Source: Microbacterium ureisolvens (GTDB lineage: Bacteria; Actinomycetota; Actinomycetes; Actinomycetales; Microbacteriaceae). From it: a stretch of DNA of 64,000 nucleotides. The notes below the pieces were generated by a model, which saw only the letters and a list, made by a program, of their open reading frames with translations, searched no databases and was not told the origin of the DNA. The DNA is taken from NCBI RefSeq assembly GCF_015278315.1, contig NZ_JADIJE010000001.1:248001-312000 (forward strand). Reading direction: 5' to 3'. This document shows, one piece after another, positions 43,402 to 51,998 of the stretch (positions are counted from its first letter, which is position 1; every line of letters begins with the position of its first letter). The translations under genes were made by a program, and so were the position numbers.

Positions 43402-43812
43402 TCAGGCGTCCAGCGCGGCGATGAGGTCGGCGGGCGAGGCCTGCAGCGGGTGCGGCCCGGCGATGTCGAAGAACACGGTCGTGATCTCCTGCTCATGGGC
43501 GCCGAGGAAGGCACGGAGCCACGCCGGCGACTGCAGGGCCACGCCGGGCGGCAGCGTCGCGGGTTTGTTGGCGGCATCGCTGAAGAGCAGCAGCGCGACG
43601 TCGCCCGTGTTCGGGTCGCGGTAGGTCCACACCTCGCCCACGTCGAGCGGGTTGTCGCGCTGGCCCGGGCGCATGAGCGGCACGACCGTCGGGCCGTGGC
43701 GCAGCGCGAACGCGACCGCCGCCATGTCCTGCGTCTGCAGCGCGTCGGTCAGCTGCGTGTTGCGGAACTCCAGCGGCTCCTTCGCCTTCTTCGCGCGCTT
43801 CTTGCCTGCCAC
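43402..43812 (-). CDS. SseB-like N-terminal domain protein
   Basis: A 136-residue cytosolic protein. The basic start MAGKKRAKKAKEP is followed by a domain resembling the SseB N-terminal domain: TVVPLMRPGQ, DVGEVWTYRDPNTGDVALLLFSD, then ALQSPAWLRAFL. Function of such actinobacterial stand-alone domains is unknown. Single gene between the repeats and a GntR regulator; no operon. Confidence 0.7.
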   Translation of the reverse strand: MAGKKRAKKAKEPLEFRNTQLTDALQTQDMAAVAFALRHGPTVVPLMRPGQRDNPLDVGEVWTYRDPNTGDVALLLFSDAANKPATLPPGVALQSPAWLRAFLGAHEQEITTVFFDIAGPHPLQASPADLIAALDA

Positions 43813-43893
43813 TCGTCCAGCGTAATCGCCCGCGGGACCGGGCCCTTCCGCCCGGACTCGGGCCCAGGCTCAGGCGACGGCCCAGGCGACGGC

Positions 43894-44610
43894 TCAGGCG
43901 AGGAAGCCCCGCAGCAGCGCCTCCGAACCGGCGAGGTGGTCGAGGATCGCGGCCTCTGCGGCATCCGGTCTTCCCGCGAGGATCGCGGTCACGATGTGCT
44001 CGTGCTGGAGGTTCGAGTGCTCGATGTTGCGCGGCAGCAGCGGGAAGGTGTCGAGCCACTCGTTGACGCGGGCGCGGTTCTCGGCGGCGAGCGCGACCAG
44101 CGACGGGATGCCGGCGAGCTCGGCGATCGTCAGGTGCAGCAGGGTGTCGAGCCGGCGATAGTCGGATTCGGATGCCTCTGTCACGAGTTCGTACCGCGCC
44201 CACAGCTCGTCGCGCGCGGCGGCGTCGAGCGTGCGTCCGGCGGCGGCGCGGGCGGCGCCGGCCTCGAGCACCCGCCGGAGCCCGAGGACGTCCTCGAGCT
44301 CGGCGGTCGTGACATCGCGCGGGTGCGGCGGCTGCGGCAGCGGATCCGCCACGAACGTGCCGCCGTACCGGCCCCGGCGGCGGACGAGGTACCCGGTGTC
44401 GGCGAGCTCGCGGATGGCTTCGCGCACGGTGTCGCGGCTGACGGCGTACAGGACGGCGAGCTCGCGCTCGGAGGGCAGCGACTCCCCCGGCGCGACCACC
44501 CCGAGGCGGATCGTCTGCACGAGGCGCGCGACGGTGTCTTCGAGCGCGTTGCCTTCGCGCACGGGCCGGTAGACGGCCTTGCGCACCTCCCGCAGCGGCG
44601 CGTCGGTCAT
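43894..44610 (-). CDS. GntR-family regulator, FadR subgroup
   Basis: A 238-residue regulator: winged HTH in residues ~22-90 (SLPSERELAVLYAVSRDTVREAIREL) and an FCD-type helical effector domain with LHLTIAELAG and HEHIVTAIL, which binds a metal and a small acid. It is downstream of the SDR/aldehyde dehydrogenase/hydrolase/GlnA-like genes on the same strand with a 117-base gap and is the natural candidate for their regulator. Confidence 0.88.
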   Translation of the reverse strand: MTDAPLREVRKAVYRPVREGNALEDTVARLVQTIRLGVVAPGESLPSERELAVLYAVSRDTVREAIRELADTGYLVRRRGRYGGTFVADPLPQPPHPRDVTTAELEDVLGLRRVLEAGAARAAAGRTLDAAARDELWARYELVTEASESDYRRLDTLLHLTIAELAGIPSLVALAAENRARVNEWLDTFPLLPRNIEHSNLQHEHIVTAILAGRPDAAEAAILDHLAGSEALLRGFLA

Positions 44611-44727
44611 GGCCGGCCCCCGGCATCCGTCCGGAATTCAGTCAGGCCGTGCCCGAGAACCCCCGACGTGCCGGGACCGCGGGCCGGAGCGCCCACGCAG
44701 ACCGAGTGCTGAATCATCGAAGCGACC

Positions 44728-45501
44728 TTACAGCGGCGTGACGTAGGCGTTGGTGATGCCGCCGTCGACCACGAAGGCGGTCGCGGTGATGAAGGAGGCG
44801 TCGTCGGAGGCGAGGAAGGCGACCGCGGCGGCGAGCTCCTCGGGCTCGGCGAACCGGCCCATCGGCACGTGCACCAGGCGGCGCTGCGCGCGCTCGGGGT
44901 CCTTGGCGAACAGCTCCTGCAAGAGCGGCGTGTTGACCGGGCCGGGGCACAGCGCGTTCACGCGGATGCCCTGCCGCGCGAACTGCACGCCCAGCTCCCG
45001 CGTCATCGCGAGCACGCCGCCCTTGGACGCGGTGTACGAGATCTGCGACGTCGCCGACCCCAGCAACGCCACGAACGAAGCGGTGTTGATGATCGACCCC
45101 TTGCCCGCCGGCACCATGTGGCGCAGCGCCGCGCGCGAGCAGAGGTACACGCTCTTGAGGTTGACGTCCTGCACGCGGTCCCACGCCGGCAGCTCGGTCG
45201 TCTCGATCGAGTCGTCGTCGGCGGGCGAGATGCCGGCGTTGTTGAAGGCGATGTCGAGGCGGCCGAACTCGGCCGCGACGCCGTCGAACACGGCGTTCAC
45301 CTGGGCCTCGTCGGCGACGTCGATCTGACGGAAGACACCGTCGACCTCGTCGGCCGCGACCTCGCCGGTCGCCGGGTCGAGGTCGGCGATCACGATGCGC
45401 GCCCCCTCGGCCGCGAAGCGCCGAGCGGTCGCGAGACCGATCCCCGAGGCGCCGCCCGTGATGATCGCGACCCGGTCCTTCAGGCGCTGCGTCAGATCCA
45501 T
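44728..45501 (-). CDS. Short-chain dehydrogenase/reductase
   Basis: A 257-residue classical SDR: cofactor motif TGGASGIGLA, Asp for NAD preference in IVIADLDP, NNAGISPADD, and the catalytic YTASK. The family oxidises alcohols or reduces ketones. In this locus it may oxidise the alcohol of gamma-glutamylethanolamide to the aldehyde used by the next enzyme; by sequence alone it could also be a 3-oxoacyl-ACP-reductase-like enzyme. Two palindromic repeats lie upstream of its start. Confidence 0.85.
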   Translation of the reverse strand: MDLTQRLKDRVAIITGGASGIGLATARRFAAEGARIVIADLDPATGEVAADEVDGVFRQIDVADEAQVNAVFDGVAAEFGRLDIAFNNAGISPADDDSIETTELPAWDRVQDVNLKSVYLCSRAALRHMVPAGKGSIINTASFVALLGSATSQISYTASKGGVLAMTRELGVQFARQGIRVNALCPGPVNTPLLQELFAKDPERAQRRLVHVPMGRFAEPEELAAAVAFLASDDASFITATAFVVDGGITNAYVTPL

Positions 45502-45522
45502 GCTGTTCCCTTCCGCTGTGGC

Positions 45523-45584
45523 CTGCGATGTCCGGACTTCGCAGGGCCGTTGGTCGCGTGGTCTGCGAGGTCCGGATTTCGCAG
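45523..45584. promoter_or_regulatory. Two near-identical 22-bp palindromes before the SDR gene
   Basis: Boxes at 45523-45544 and 45563-45584, both of form CTGCGA-N2-TCCGGA-N2-TTCGCAG read across, centres 40 bases apart. They start 21 bases upstream of the SDR start codon. Spacing of about four helical turns fits paired regulator binding; the local GntR protein is one candidate. Confidence 0.5.
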
Positions 45585-45601
45585 CGTCTGGGGAACGCCG
45601 G

Positions 45602-46987
45602 TCACGAGAGATCCGTCGCGAAGAAGACGTTCTTGGTCTCGGTGAAGTGCTCGGCTGCGTCAGGGCCCAGTTCGCGGCCGAGGCCTGAGGCCTTCATGCC
45701 GCCGAACGGCGTCCAGTACCGCACCGACGAATGCGAGTTGACCGACAGCACGCCGCTCTTCACCCCACGCGACACACGTACCGCCCGGCCGAGGTTCTCG
45801 GTCCATATCGACCCGGCCAGCCCGTAGATCGTGTCGTTCGCCAGGCGGATGGCGTCGGCCTCGTCGTCGAACGGCAGCACCGCGACCACCGGCCCGAAGA
45901 CCTCCTCCTGCGCGATGCGGTCGCCGCGCTCGGCGAGCACGACCGTCGGCGCGAACCAGAAGCCCTCGCCCAGGGTGGGGTCGCCCGGCTCCGGAGCCGA
46001 GCCGCGGAACGCGATGTTCGCACCCTCGAGGAACCCCTCGACAGTGGAGCGGTGGGATGCCGAGATCAGAGGCCCCATGTCGGTCCCGTCTGCGGCGGGG
46101 TCGCCCACCCGCCAGGCCTGCACAGCGGGCTCGAGCAGCTCGAGGAATCGGTCGTACGCCGACCGCTCGACGAGGATCCGGCTGCGGGCGCAGCAGTCCT
46201 GGCCGGCGTTGTCGAACACGGCGCCGGGCGCCGAGGCGGCGGCCTTCTCGAGGTCGGCGTCGGCGAAGACGATGTTGGCGCTCTTGCCGCCGAGCTCGAG
46301 GGTCACGGGCTTGAGCTCGCGGGCGCACCCGGCCGCGACATCCGTCCCCACCGCCGTCGAGCCGGTGAAGACGACCTTGCGCACGTCGGGGTGCGAGACG
46401 AACCGCTGCCCCACGACCGAGCCCGACCCCGTCACCACCTCGAGCAACCCGGGCGGCAGCCCGGCGGCCTCCAGCGCCAGCTCCCCGATGCGCACCGCGG
46501 TCAGCGGCGTGAGCTCGGCCGGCTTCAGCACGACGGCGTTGCCCGCGGCGAGCGCCGGCGCGAAGCCCCACGACGCGATCGTCATCGGGAAGTTCCAGGG
46601 CACGATGATCCCGACGACCCCGTACGGCTCGTGGAACGTCACGTCGAGGCCGCCGGCCACCGGGATCTGCTGGCCCGAGAGCCGCTCGGGGGCTCCGGCG
46701 TAGAAGTTCAGCACCTGCGCGACGTGCGCGGCCTCCCAGCGCGCGGACCCGATCGGATGCCCCGAGTTCAGCACCTCGAGCTGTGCGAGCTCTTCGACGT
46801 GGGCCTCGATCACGCGGGCGAACGAACGCATCGCGTCGGCCCTCGCCACGGGCGGCAGCGCGGCCCACGTACGTTGCGCGGCGACGGCGCGGGCGATCGC
46901 GGCATCCGTCTCCGCCACGTACGCACGGGCGATCTCGCGGATCGGCTGCGCGGTGGCCGGGTTGACCACGGTGAAGGTGCTGCTCAT
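45602..46987 (-). CDS. Aldehyde dehydrogenase (gamma-glutamyl-aminoaldehyde type)
   Basis: NAD(P)-dependent oxidation of an aldehyde to the acid. The 461-residue protein has PWNFPM, the catalytic Glu in LELGGKS, the catalytic Cys in NAGQDCCARSR and the late PFGGMKASGLGRE. The CysCys pair and the neighbours resemble PuuC/AldH-type enzymes acting on gamma-glutamylated aldehydes. ATG 46987 starts MSSTFTVVNPA; the upstream extension is Arg-rich. Flanked by the SDR and the C26 hydrolase genes. Confidence 0.88.
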   Translation of the reverse strand: MSSTFTVVNPATAQPIREIARAYVAETDAAIARAVAAQRTWAALPPVARADAMRSFARVIEAHVEELAQLEVLNSGHPIGSARWEAAHVAQVLNFYAGAPERLSGQQIPVAGGLDVTFHEPYGVVGIIVPWNFPMTIASWGFAPALAAGNAVVLKPAELTPLTAVRIGELALEAAGLPPGLLEVVTGSGSVVGQRFVSHPDVRKVVFTGSTAVGTDVAAGCARELKPVTLELGGKSANIVFADADLEKAAASAPGAVFDNAGQDCCARSRILVERSAYDRFLELLEPAVQAWRVGDPAADGTDMGPLISASHRSTVEGFLEGANIAFRGSAPEPGDPTLGEGFWFAPTVVLAERGDRIAQEEVFGPVVAVLPFDDEADAIRLANDTIYGLAGSIWTENLGRAVRVSRGVKSGVLSVNSHSSVRYWTPFGGMKASGLGRELGPDAAEHFTETKNVFFATDLS

Positions 46988-47011
46988 GCGCGTCCCGCTT
47001 TCTGACTTCCG

Positions 47012-47061
47012 TGTCCCGATTCCGGGCACAACGGAGCGCGGGAACGACCGAAATCGGGACA
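47012..47061. repeat. Inverted repeat in the aldehyde dehydrogenase leader
   Basis: TGTCCCGATT (47012-47021) and AATCGGGACA (47052-47061), spaced by 30 bases that themselves can partly pair. It occupies most of the short spacer 46988-47090 between the hydrolase stop and the dehydrogenase start; either operator, attenuator or intergenic hairpin element. Confidence 0.5.
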
Positions 47062-47090
47062 TGCTCGCCGGCCGTCGGCGGGTGACATGC

Positions 47091-47933
47091 TCATGCGGTC
47101 ACCTCGTGGTGCACCGGGCGAGCGGCGAAGACGGATGCCTCGGCCACGAGCCCCGCGAACAGCCGACGATCCTCGCGATTCTCCTCGGGGTGCCACTGCA
47201 CGCCGACGAGATACCCCCCGCCCTCCGACTCGAACGCCTGCACCAGGCCGTCGTCGGTGCGGGCGGTCACGACGAGCCCGGCGCCCAGCCGGTCGACGCC
47301 CTGGTGGTGGTAGCTGTGCACGTCCAGGCTGCCGGGCCCGACGAGCCCGGCGAGCCGCGAACCCTCGTCGACAGTGACCTCGTTGGTGGCGAAGACGCCG
47401 CCGCCGACGCGGTACCGCTCGGTTCCGAGCGTCTCCGGCAGGTGCTGGTGGAGCGTGCCACCGCGCGCGACGTTGACGAGCTGGAGCCCGCGGCAGATCG
47501 CGAGCACCGGCATCCGCCGTTCCTCGGCGCCGCGGAAGAGGGCGAGCTCCCACGCGTCGCGGTCGGGGCGCGCAGGATCGGTGAGCGGATGCCGCGCCGC
47601 ACCGTACAGCGACGGCTCGACGTCCATGCCCCCGGTGAGGATCAGCCCGTCGAGCCCGTCGAGCACCGCCTCGGCCGCGGCCTGCGGGTCGGGCTGCGGG
47701 GGCAGCAGCACCGCGACGCCGCCCGAGGCGGTGACCGAATCGAAGTACTGCTGTGGCAGGAACGCCGCTCGGACGTCCCACACTCCCTGCTTCGCCTGCT
47801 CGAGGTAGGTCGTCAGGCCGATCACGGGCTTTCGCGTTTCGCCTGGTCGCCGCGCGCCGCGCTCAGCGACCGGCTGATCGGTCGTTGCGCGAGCGAAGCC
47901 AGGCGAAACGCTCTCAGAGGCGCTCGAAGCCAC
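47091..47933 (-). CDS. Class I glutamine amidotransferase-like hydrolase (peptidase C26, PuuD type)
   Basis: Hydrolyses gamma-glutamyl amides. Catalytic triad elements are visible: nucleophile Cys in AICRGLQLVN, His and Glu in GVQWHPEE. The conserved domain starts PVIGLTTYLEQ, so the true start may be the GTG at 47825; GTG 47933 adds 36 residues encoded partly inside the end of the GlnA-like gene and across an inverted repeat, though it has a GAGAGGG site. In the proposed pathway it releases glutamate and the amino product at the end. Confidence 0.85.
   Translation of the reverse strand: MASSASESVSPGFARATTDQPVAERGARRPGETRKPVIGLTTYLEQAKQGVWDVRAAFLPQQYFDSVTASGGVAVLLPPQPDPQAAAEAVLDGLDGLILTGGMDVEPSLYGAARHPLTDPARPDRDAWELALFRGAEERRMPVLAICRGLQLVNVARGGTLHQHLPETLGTERYRVGGGVFATNEVTVDEGSRLAGLVGPGSLDVHSYHHQGVDRLGAGLVVTARTDDGLVQAFESEGGGYLVGVQWHPEENREDRRLFAGLVAEASVFAARPVHHEVTA
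47834..47911. repeat. 13-bp inverted repeat at the glnA-like/C26 junction
   Basis: GCGTTTCGCCTGG (47834-47846) and CCAGGCGAAACGC (47899-47911) are exact complements spaced by 52 bases. The right arm ends just before the GlnA-like stop; the left arm is inside the doubtful N-terminal extension of the C26 hydrolase. It argues that this stretch is a structured intercistronic element and not coding. Confidence 0.6.
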
Positions 47934-49269
47934 GCACCCTCTCCCAGTCGGTCACGGCGGCGTCGTAGGCCTCGACCTCGATGCGCGCCTGGTTCAGGTA
48001 GTGGTCCGCCGTGTCGTCGCCGAACGCCGCACGGGCGATGGCCGACTGGTCGAACAGCTGCGCGGCCTCGCGCAGCGTGGTGGGCAGGTGGTCGACCCCC
48101 GCGGTGTACGCGTTGCCTTCCAGCCGATCCGGGAGCGGCAGCGCGTGCTCGATGCCGTGGAGTCCGCCCGCGATGATCGCGGCGATCCCGAGGTAGGGGT
48201 TGACGTCGCCGCCGGGAACGCGGTTCTCGACGCGCAGCGACGACCCGTGCCCGACCACCCGCAGCGCGCAGGTGCGGTTGTCGACGCCCCACGCGATGCC
48301 CGTCGGGGCGAACGAGCCCTTCGCGAACCGCTTGTACGAGTTGATGTTCGGTGCGTACAGCAGCGTGAACTCGCGCAGGGTCGCCAGCACGCCGGCGATC
48401 CAGTGCTCCATGAGCGGGCTGAATCCGTGCTCGCCGTCGCCGGCCATGACCGCATCGCCCGCCTCGGAGCGGACCGAGAGGTGGATGTGGCAGCTGTTGC
48501 CCTCGCGCTCGTTGAACTTCGCCATGAACGTCAGCGCCTTGCCGTGATGCTCGGCGATCGCCTTCGCGCCGTTCTTGTAGAGCGCGTGCTGGTCGGCGGT
48601 CTCGAGCACCTCGGCGTAGCGGAATGCGATCTCCTGCTGACCGAGGTTGCACTCCCCCTTGACACCTTCGGTGTAGAGGCCGGCGCCGTCCATCGACAGC
48701 CGGATGTCGCGCAGCAGCGGCTCGAGCCGGCCCGAGGCGAGTAGGTCGTAGTCGACGTTGTAGTCGGTCGAGGGGGTGAGATCGCGGTAGCCCTTGGCCC
48801 AGGCATCCCGGTACGTGTCGTCGAAGACGATGAACTCGAGCTCGGTGCCCGAGTATGCGACGAGACCCCGGTCGGCGAGCCGCTGCCGCTGGCGGTTCAG
48901 GATGTCGCGCGGCGACTGCACGACGGGCTCGCCGCCTTCCCACGTGAGGTCGGCCATGACCAGCGCCGACCCGGGGAGCCAGGGGATGCGCCGGAGCGTC
49001 GCCACATCGGGACGCAGCATCATGTCGCCGTAGCCGGTCTCCCAGCTCGACATCGCGTAGCCGTCGACCGTGTTCATGTCGACGTCGACCGACAGGAGGT
49101 AGTTGCACGCCTCCGCGCCGTGCGGCAGCACCTCCTCCTGGAAGAGCCGCGCAGAGACGCGCTTGCCGACGAGCCGACCCTGCGCGTCGGCGAAGGCGAC
49201 GACCACGGTGTCGATGTCGCCGGCGGCGATGCCGTCGTTCAGCTGCTCGACGGTGAGGTTGCCCGGCAT
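47914..49269 (-). CDS. GlnA-like gamma-glutamyl-amine ligase
   Basis: A 451-residue glutamine synthetase-fold ligase of the PuuA/GlnA3/GlnA4 group, which couples glutamate to amines using ATP and does not make glutamine. The N-terminal domain starts MPGNLTVEQLND; metal and ATP residues are in SGTELEFIVFD, KGECNLGQQEIAFRYAEVL, NSCHIHLS and ENRVPGGDVNPYL. It lacks the adenylylation Tyr loop of type GSI-beta. ATG 49269 has AGGAGGAA. Divergent from an ethanolamine-permease-like gene, which favours ethanolamine over polyamines as substrate. Confidence 0.9.
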   Translation of the reverse strand: MPGNLTVEQLNDGIAAGDIDTVVVAFADAQGRLVGKRVSARLFQEEVLPHGAEACNYLLSVDVDMNTVDGYAMSSWETGYGDMMLRPDVATLRRIPWLPGSALVMADLTWEGGEPVVQSPRDILNRQRQRLADRGLVAYSGTELEFIVFDDTYRDAWAKGYRDLTPSTDYNVDYDLLASGRLEPLLRDIRLSMDGAGLYTEGVKGECNLGQQEIAFRYAEVLETADQHALYKNGAKAIAEHHGKALTFMAKFNEREGNSCHIHLSVRSEAGDAVMAGDGEHGFSPLMEHWIAGVLATLREFTLLYAPNINSYKRFAKGSFAPTGIAWGVDNRTCALRVVGHGSSLRVENRVPGGDVNPYLGIAAIIAGGLHGIEHALPLPDRLEGNAYTAGVDHLPTTLREAAQLFDQSAIARAAFGDDTADHYLNQARIEVEAYDAAVTDWERVRGFERL

Positions 49270-49458
49270 CCGTTCCTCCTCTTGTACCGACGCGCGTCGC
49301 GTGTCGTGAGCGCGGTCCCCCCGAACCGCGCTCACCCGCTCACTCTAACCAAAATCCCCTTCAAAGGTAGACACAGCCGACCAATAGGCGCCACAATCGG
49401 CGCAAAGCGCATCTGCGCGACCCGAGCGCACGTCCCTTCGCCATTCCTTGGAGGACCG

Positions 49459-51027
49459 ATGTCCCAAGCGAGCAGTGCACCTCAGCCGAAACCCGCGGCA
49501 CAGGCCGTGGGCGGACCCGCCAAGGTCGCGGGAGCGACCTATACGCGCGCGGGCCAGGACTACTTCGAGAAGCGCGGCCTCAAACGCGCCGCGGGCGTCT
49601 GGGGCCTGTGGGGCCTCGCCGTCGCCGCCGTCATCTCGGGCGACTTCTCGGGCTGGAACTTCGGCATCGACTTCGCCGGCTTCGGCGGCATGCTCATCGC
49701 CTTCGTGATCCTCGTGGCGATGTACTACGGCATGATCTTCTCGATCGGCGAGATGGCCGCGGCCATGCCGCACACGGGGGGCGCGTACTCGTTCGCGCGG
49801 TCGGCGATGGGGCCGTGGGGAGGCCTCATCACCGGCGCCGCCGAGACGATCGAGTACGTCGCGACGACCGCGGTCATCGTCTTCTTCTCGGCCTCGTACG
49901 CCGACGCGATCACGGCCGAGCTGCTGAACGTGTCGCTGCCCGGCTGGGTCTGGTGGATCATCCTCTACGCGATCTTCATCGCGCTGAATGCGGCCGGCGC
50001 CAGCATCTCCTTCAAGTTCGCCATCGTCGTGTCGGTCATCTCGATCGGCATCATCCTCGTCTTCTCGGCGATGGCGCTCTTCTCCGGGGCGTTCCAGTGG
50101 GCCAACCTCTGGGACATCGCCCCCGACCCCGGCCAGACGGAGTTCCTCCCGCACGGCGTGCTGCCGATCCTGTTCGCGCTCCCGTTCGCCATGTGGTTCT
50201 TCCTCGGCATCGAGGAGCTGCCGCTGGCCGCCGAGGAGTCGCACGACCCGGTGCGCGACATCCCGCGCGCCGGCTTCTGGGCACGCGGCACGCTGATCGT
50301 GACCGGCCTCCTCGTGCTGTTCCTCAACACCGGCGTGCTCGGCGCCGAGGCGACGGGCGTGGCCGCCGAGCCGCTGCTCGACGGCTTCCGCGCCATCGTC
50401 GGCGACCAGCTCGCCGCCCTGCTCGCACTGTTCGCGCTCGTGGGGCTCCTCGCCTCGCTGCAGGGCATCATGTTCGCCTACGGCCGCAACATGTACTCGC
50501 TCTCACGGGCCGGGTACTACCCGCAGTTCCTGTCGCTGACGGGCAAGCGCAAGACGCCGTGGGTCGCGCTCGTGGTCGGCGCCGTCATCGGCTTCGTCGC
50601 GCTGCTCATCATCGAGTTCGCCGGCGGGTCGGGCAGCGTCGCAGGCGCCATCGTCCTCAACATCGCGGTGTGGGGCGCGGTGCTCGCCTACTTCCTGCAG
50701 ATGGTGTCGTTCATCATCCTCCGCAAGAAGCTGCCGAACGTCGAGCGCCCCTACCGCAGCCCGTGGGGCATCACCGGAGCGGTCATCGCGGCCGCGATCG
50801 CGCTCCTGATCTTCGTAGGGTTCCTGCTGAATCCCACGTTCCTGCCCGCGATCATCGCCATCGCGGTGGTGTATGTGGTGCTGCTCCTCGGCTTCGGCCT
50901 CTTCTTCCGTCACCGCCTCGTGCTCTCCCCCGAGGAGGAGTACGCCCTCTCCGGCGGCAGCCACGGCGATCCGCAGGCGGAGGGCTACGACGCCATGGAG
51001 AAAGAGGTGTTCGGCGACAAGCCCTAG
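49459..51027 (+). CDS. APC-family amine permease (ethanolamine permease-like)
   Basis: A 522-residue transporter with about 12 helices. The stretch VWGLWGLAVAAVISGDFSGW with NFGIDFAGFGG following is typical of ethanolamine permeases of the amino acid-polyamine-organocation superfamily, as is GEMAAAMPHTGGAYSFARSAMGPWGG. ATG 49459 is preceded by GGAGGACC. It is divergent from the GlnA-like gene and probably imports the amine that the ligase glutamylates. Confidence 0.88.
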   Translation: MSQASSAPQPKPAAQAVGGPAKVAGATYTRAGQDYFEKRGLKRAAGVWGLWGLAVAAVISGDFSGWNFGIDFAGFGGMLIAFVILVAMYYGMIFSIGEMAAAMPHTGGAYSFARSAMGPWGGLITGAAETIEYVATTAVIVFFSASYADAITAELLNVSLPGWVWWIILYAIFIALNAAGASISFKFAIVVSVISIGIILVFSAMALFSGAFQWANLWDIAPDPGQTEFLPHGVLPILFALPFAMWFFLGIEELPLAAEESHDPVRDIPRAGFWARGTLIVTGLLVLFLNTGVLGAEATGVAAEPLLDGFRAIVGDQLAALLALFALVGLLASLQGIMFAYGRNMYSLSRAGYYPQFLSLTGKRKTPWVALVVGAVIGFVALLIIEFAGGSGSVAGAIVLNIAVWGAVLAYFLQMVSFIILRKKLPNVERPYRSPWGITGAVIAAAIALLIFVGFLLNPTFLPAIIAIAVVYVVLLLGFGLFFRHRLVLSPEEEYALSGGSHGDPQAEGYDAMEKEVFGDKP

Positions 51028-51194
51028 GTTCGGCCACAGACCCTAGCGGGCAAGAGGAGCGGGGCGGCATGGGGACGCCCCGCTCCGTCGTTCTCCGGCT
51101 GACGAGATGACGGATGCCGCGCCCGCCGCGTGCGCCGCCCCGCGGGTTCGGGTCGGCACAGGTCGGCGGGGCGCGCTGAGCCGTCGAGATCCGG

Positions 51195-51896
51195 TCAGTA
51201 CAGCAGGAACTGCTTGGGCTCGGTCGACGCGATGCCGCCGATCTCGACCGACAGGAAGTAGGAGGCACCGCCGCCCGGCGCGCGGGCGCGCGTCTCGTCG
51301 GCGCACGTGCCGACCGCGGAGCGCGTGCGGTCCCACGAGAGAGGCGCGGCGCTGGAGACGGTCTGACCCGCGGCGATCAGGACGATCATGTCGCTGGGCT
51401 CGCTCTGGCAGTCCGTGGAGCGCCACCAGATGTCGTCGCCGCTGGTCACCGTGTAGGACTGGGCGGTGGTGCCGACGTTGAGGACGCAGTCCGGTCCGTT
51501 GTTGGTCAGGGTGATCGAGAACTGGGGGTTCTGGTCGCCGGCGTACGTGTCGGCGGAGGTCACCGCCTCCACCGCGATCTCGCTCGCGACGCACGGCTGC
51601 GCGGAGGGCGTCGCGCCCGGCGTCGGGGTCGACCCCTCCACCACCGCCCCTTCGACCGCGCCGGTCTCGGTGCCGCCCTCCGTCGCCTGGTTCGAGGGCA
51701 CGGGCAGGGACTCTGCGGTGTTCTGCGACGCGGGCTTCTTCGCGTCGCCCGGGGATTCCGTCGCCGCACCCGCCCACGGCTGGGCGATCAGCAGCCACAC
51801 GATGCCCGCGATCGCGAGCAGGGCGATGAGCAGCACGATCCGCCGGCGGCGGTAGACCGCCGGGGAGTGGCGACGTCGCGCAGTGGTGCCGGTCAT
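51195..51896 (-). CDS. Membrane-anchored protein with DUF4232-like beta domain
   Basis: A 233-residue protein: Arg-rich cytosolic start, one transmembrane helix (IVLLIALLAIAGIVWLLIAQ), a Thr/Pro/Glu linker (~45-100), and an extracytoplasmic beta sandwich with three Cys (AQPCVASE, GPDCVLN, TDCQSE) and a fourth in GTCADE. The pattern of paired Cys with SITLTNNGPDCVLNVG resembles DUF4232-type actinobacterial surface domains. Function unknown. Confidence 0.75.
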   Translation of the reverse strand: MTGTTARRRHSPAVYRRRRIVLLIALLAIAGIVWLLIAQPWAGAATESPGDAKKPASQNTAESLPVPSNQATEGGTETGAVEGAVVEGSTPTPGATPSAQPCVASEIAVEAVTSADTYAGDQNPQFSITLTNNGPDCVLNVGTTAQSYTVTSGDDIWWRSTDCQSEPSDMIVLIAAGQTVSSAAPLSWDRTRSAVGTCADETRARAPGGGASYFLSVEIGGIASTEPKQFLLY

Positions 51897-51998
51897 GCTG
51901 ACAGGGTAACCGCGAGCGCCCGCTTCGCCGGTCGGCGCGCGCCGGATGCCGCGAGCCCGGCCCGCGTCACCTGAGCCGGCCTCGAGCCTCCGTCGCGG

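Noticed and set aside
42545..43624. Long plus-strand open frame through the repeat array
   Set aside because: The repeat units differ by one-base indels (185, 187 and 186 bases), so the frame changes from copy to copy; the product would be Arg/Pro/His-rich low-complexity sequence. Absence of stop codons is a G+C effect.
47834..47911. Mobile element ends (IS terminal repeats)
   Set aside because: No transposase frame and no target-site duplication around the inverted repeat; only 52 bases lie between the arms.
43894..51027. Putrescine utilisation (Puu) cluster
   Set aside because: PuuA-, PuuC- and PuuD-like genes exist, but the amine oxidase PuuB and the transaminase PuuE are missing and the permease is ethanolamine-like. 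Kept only as an alternative substrate.
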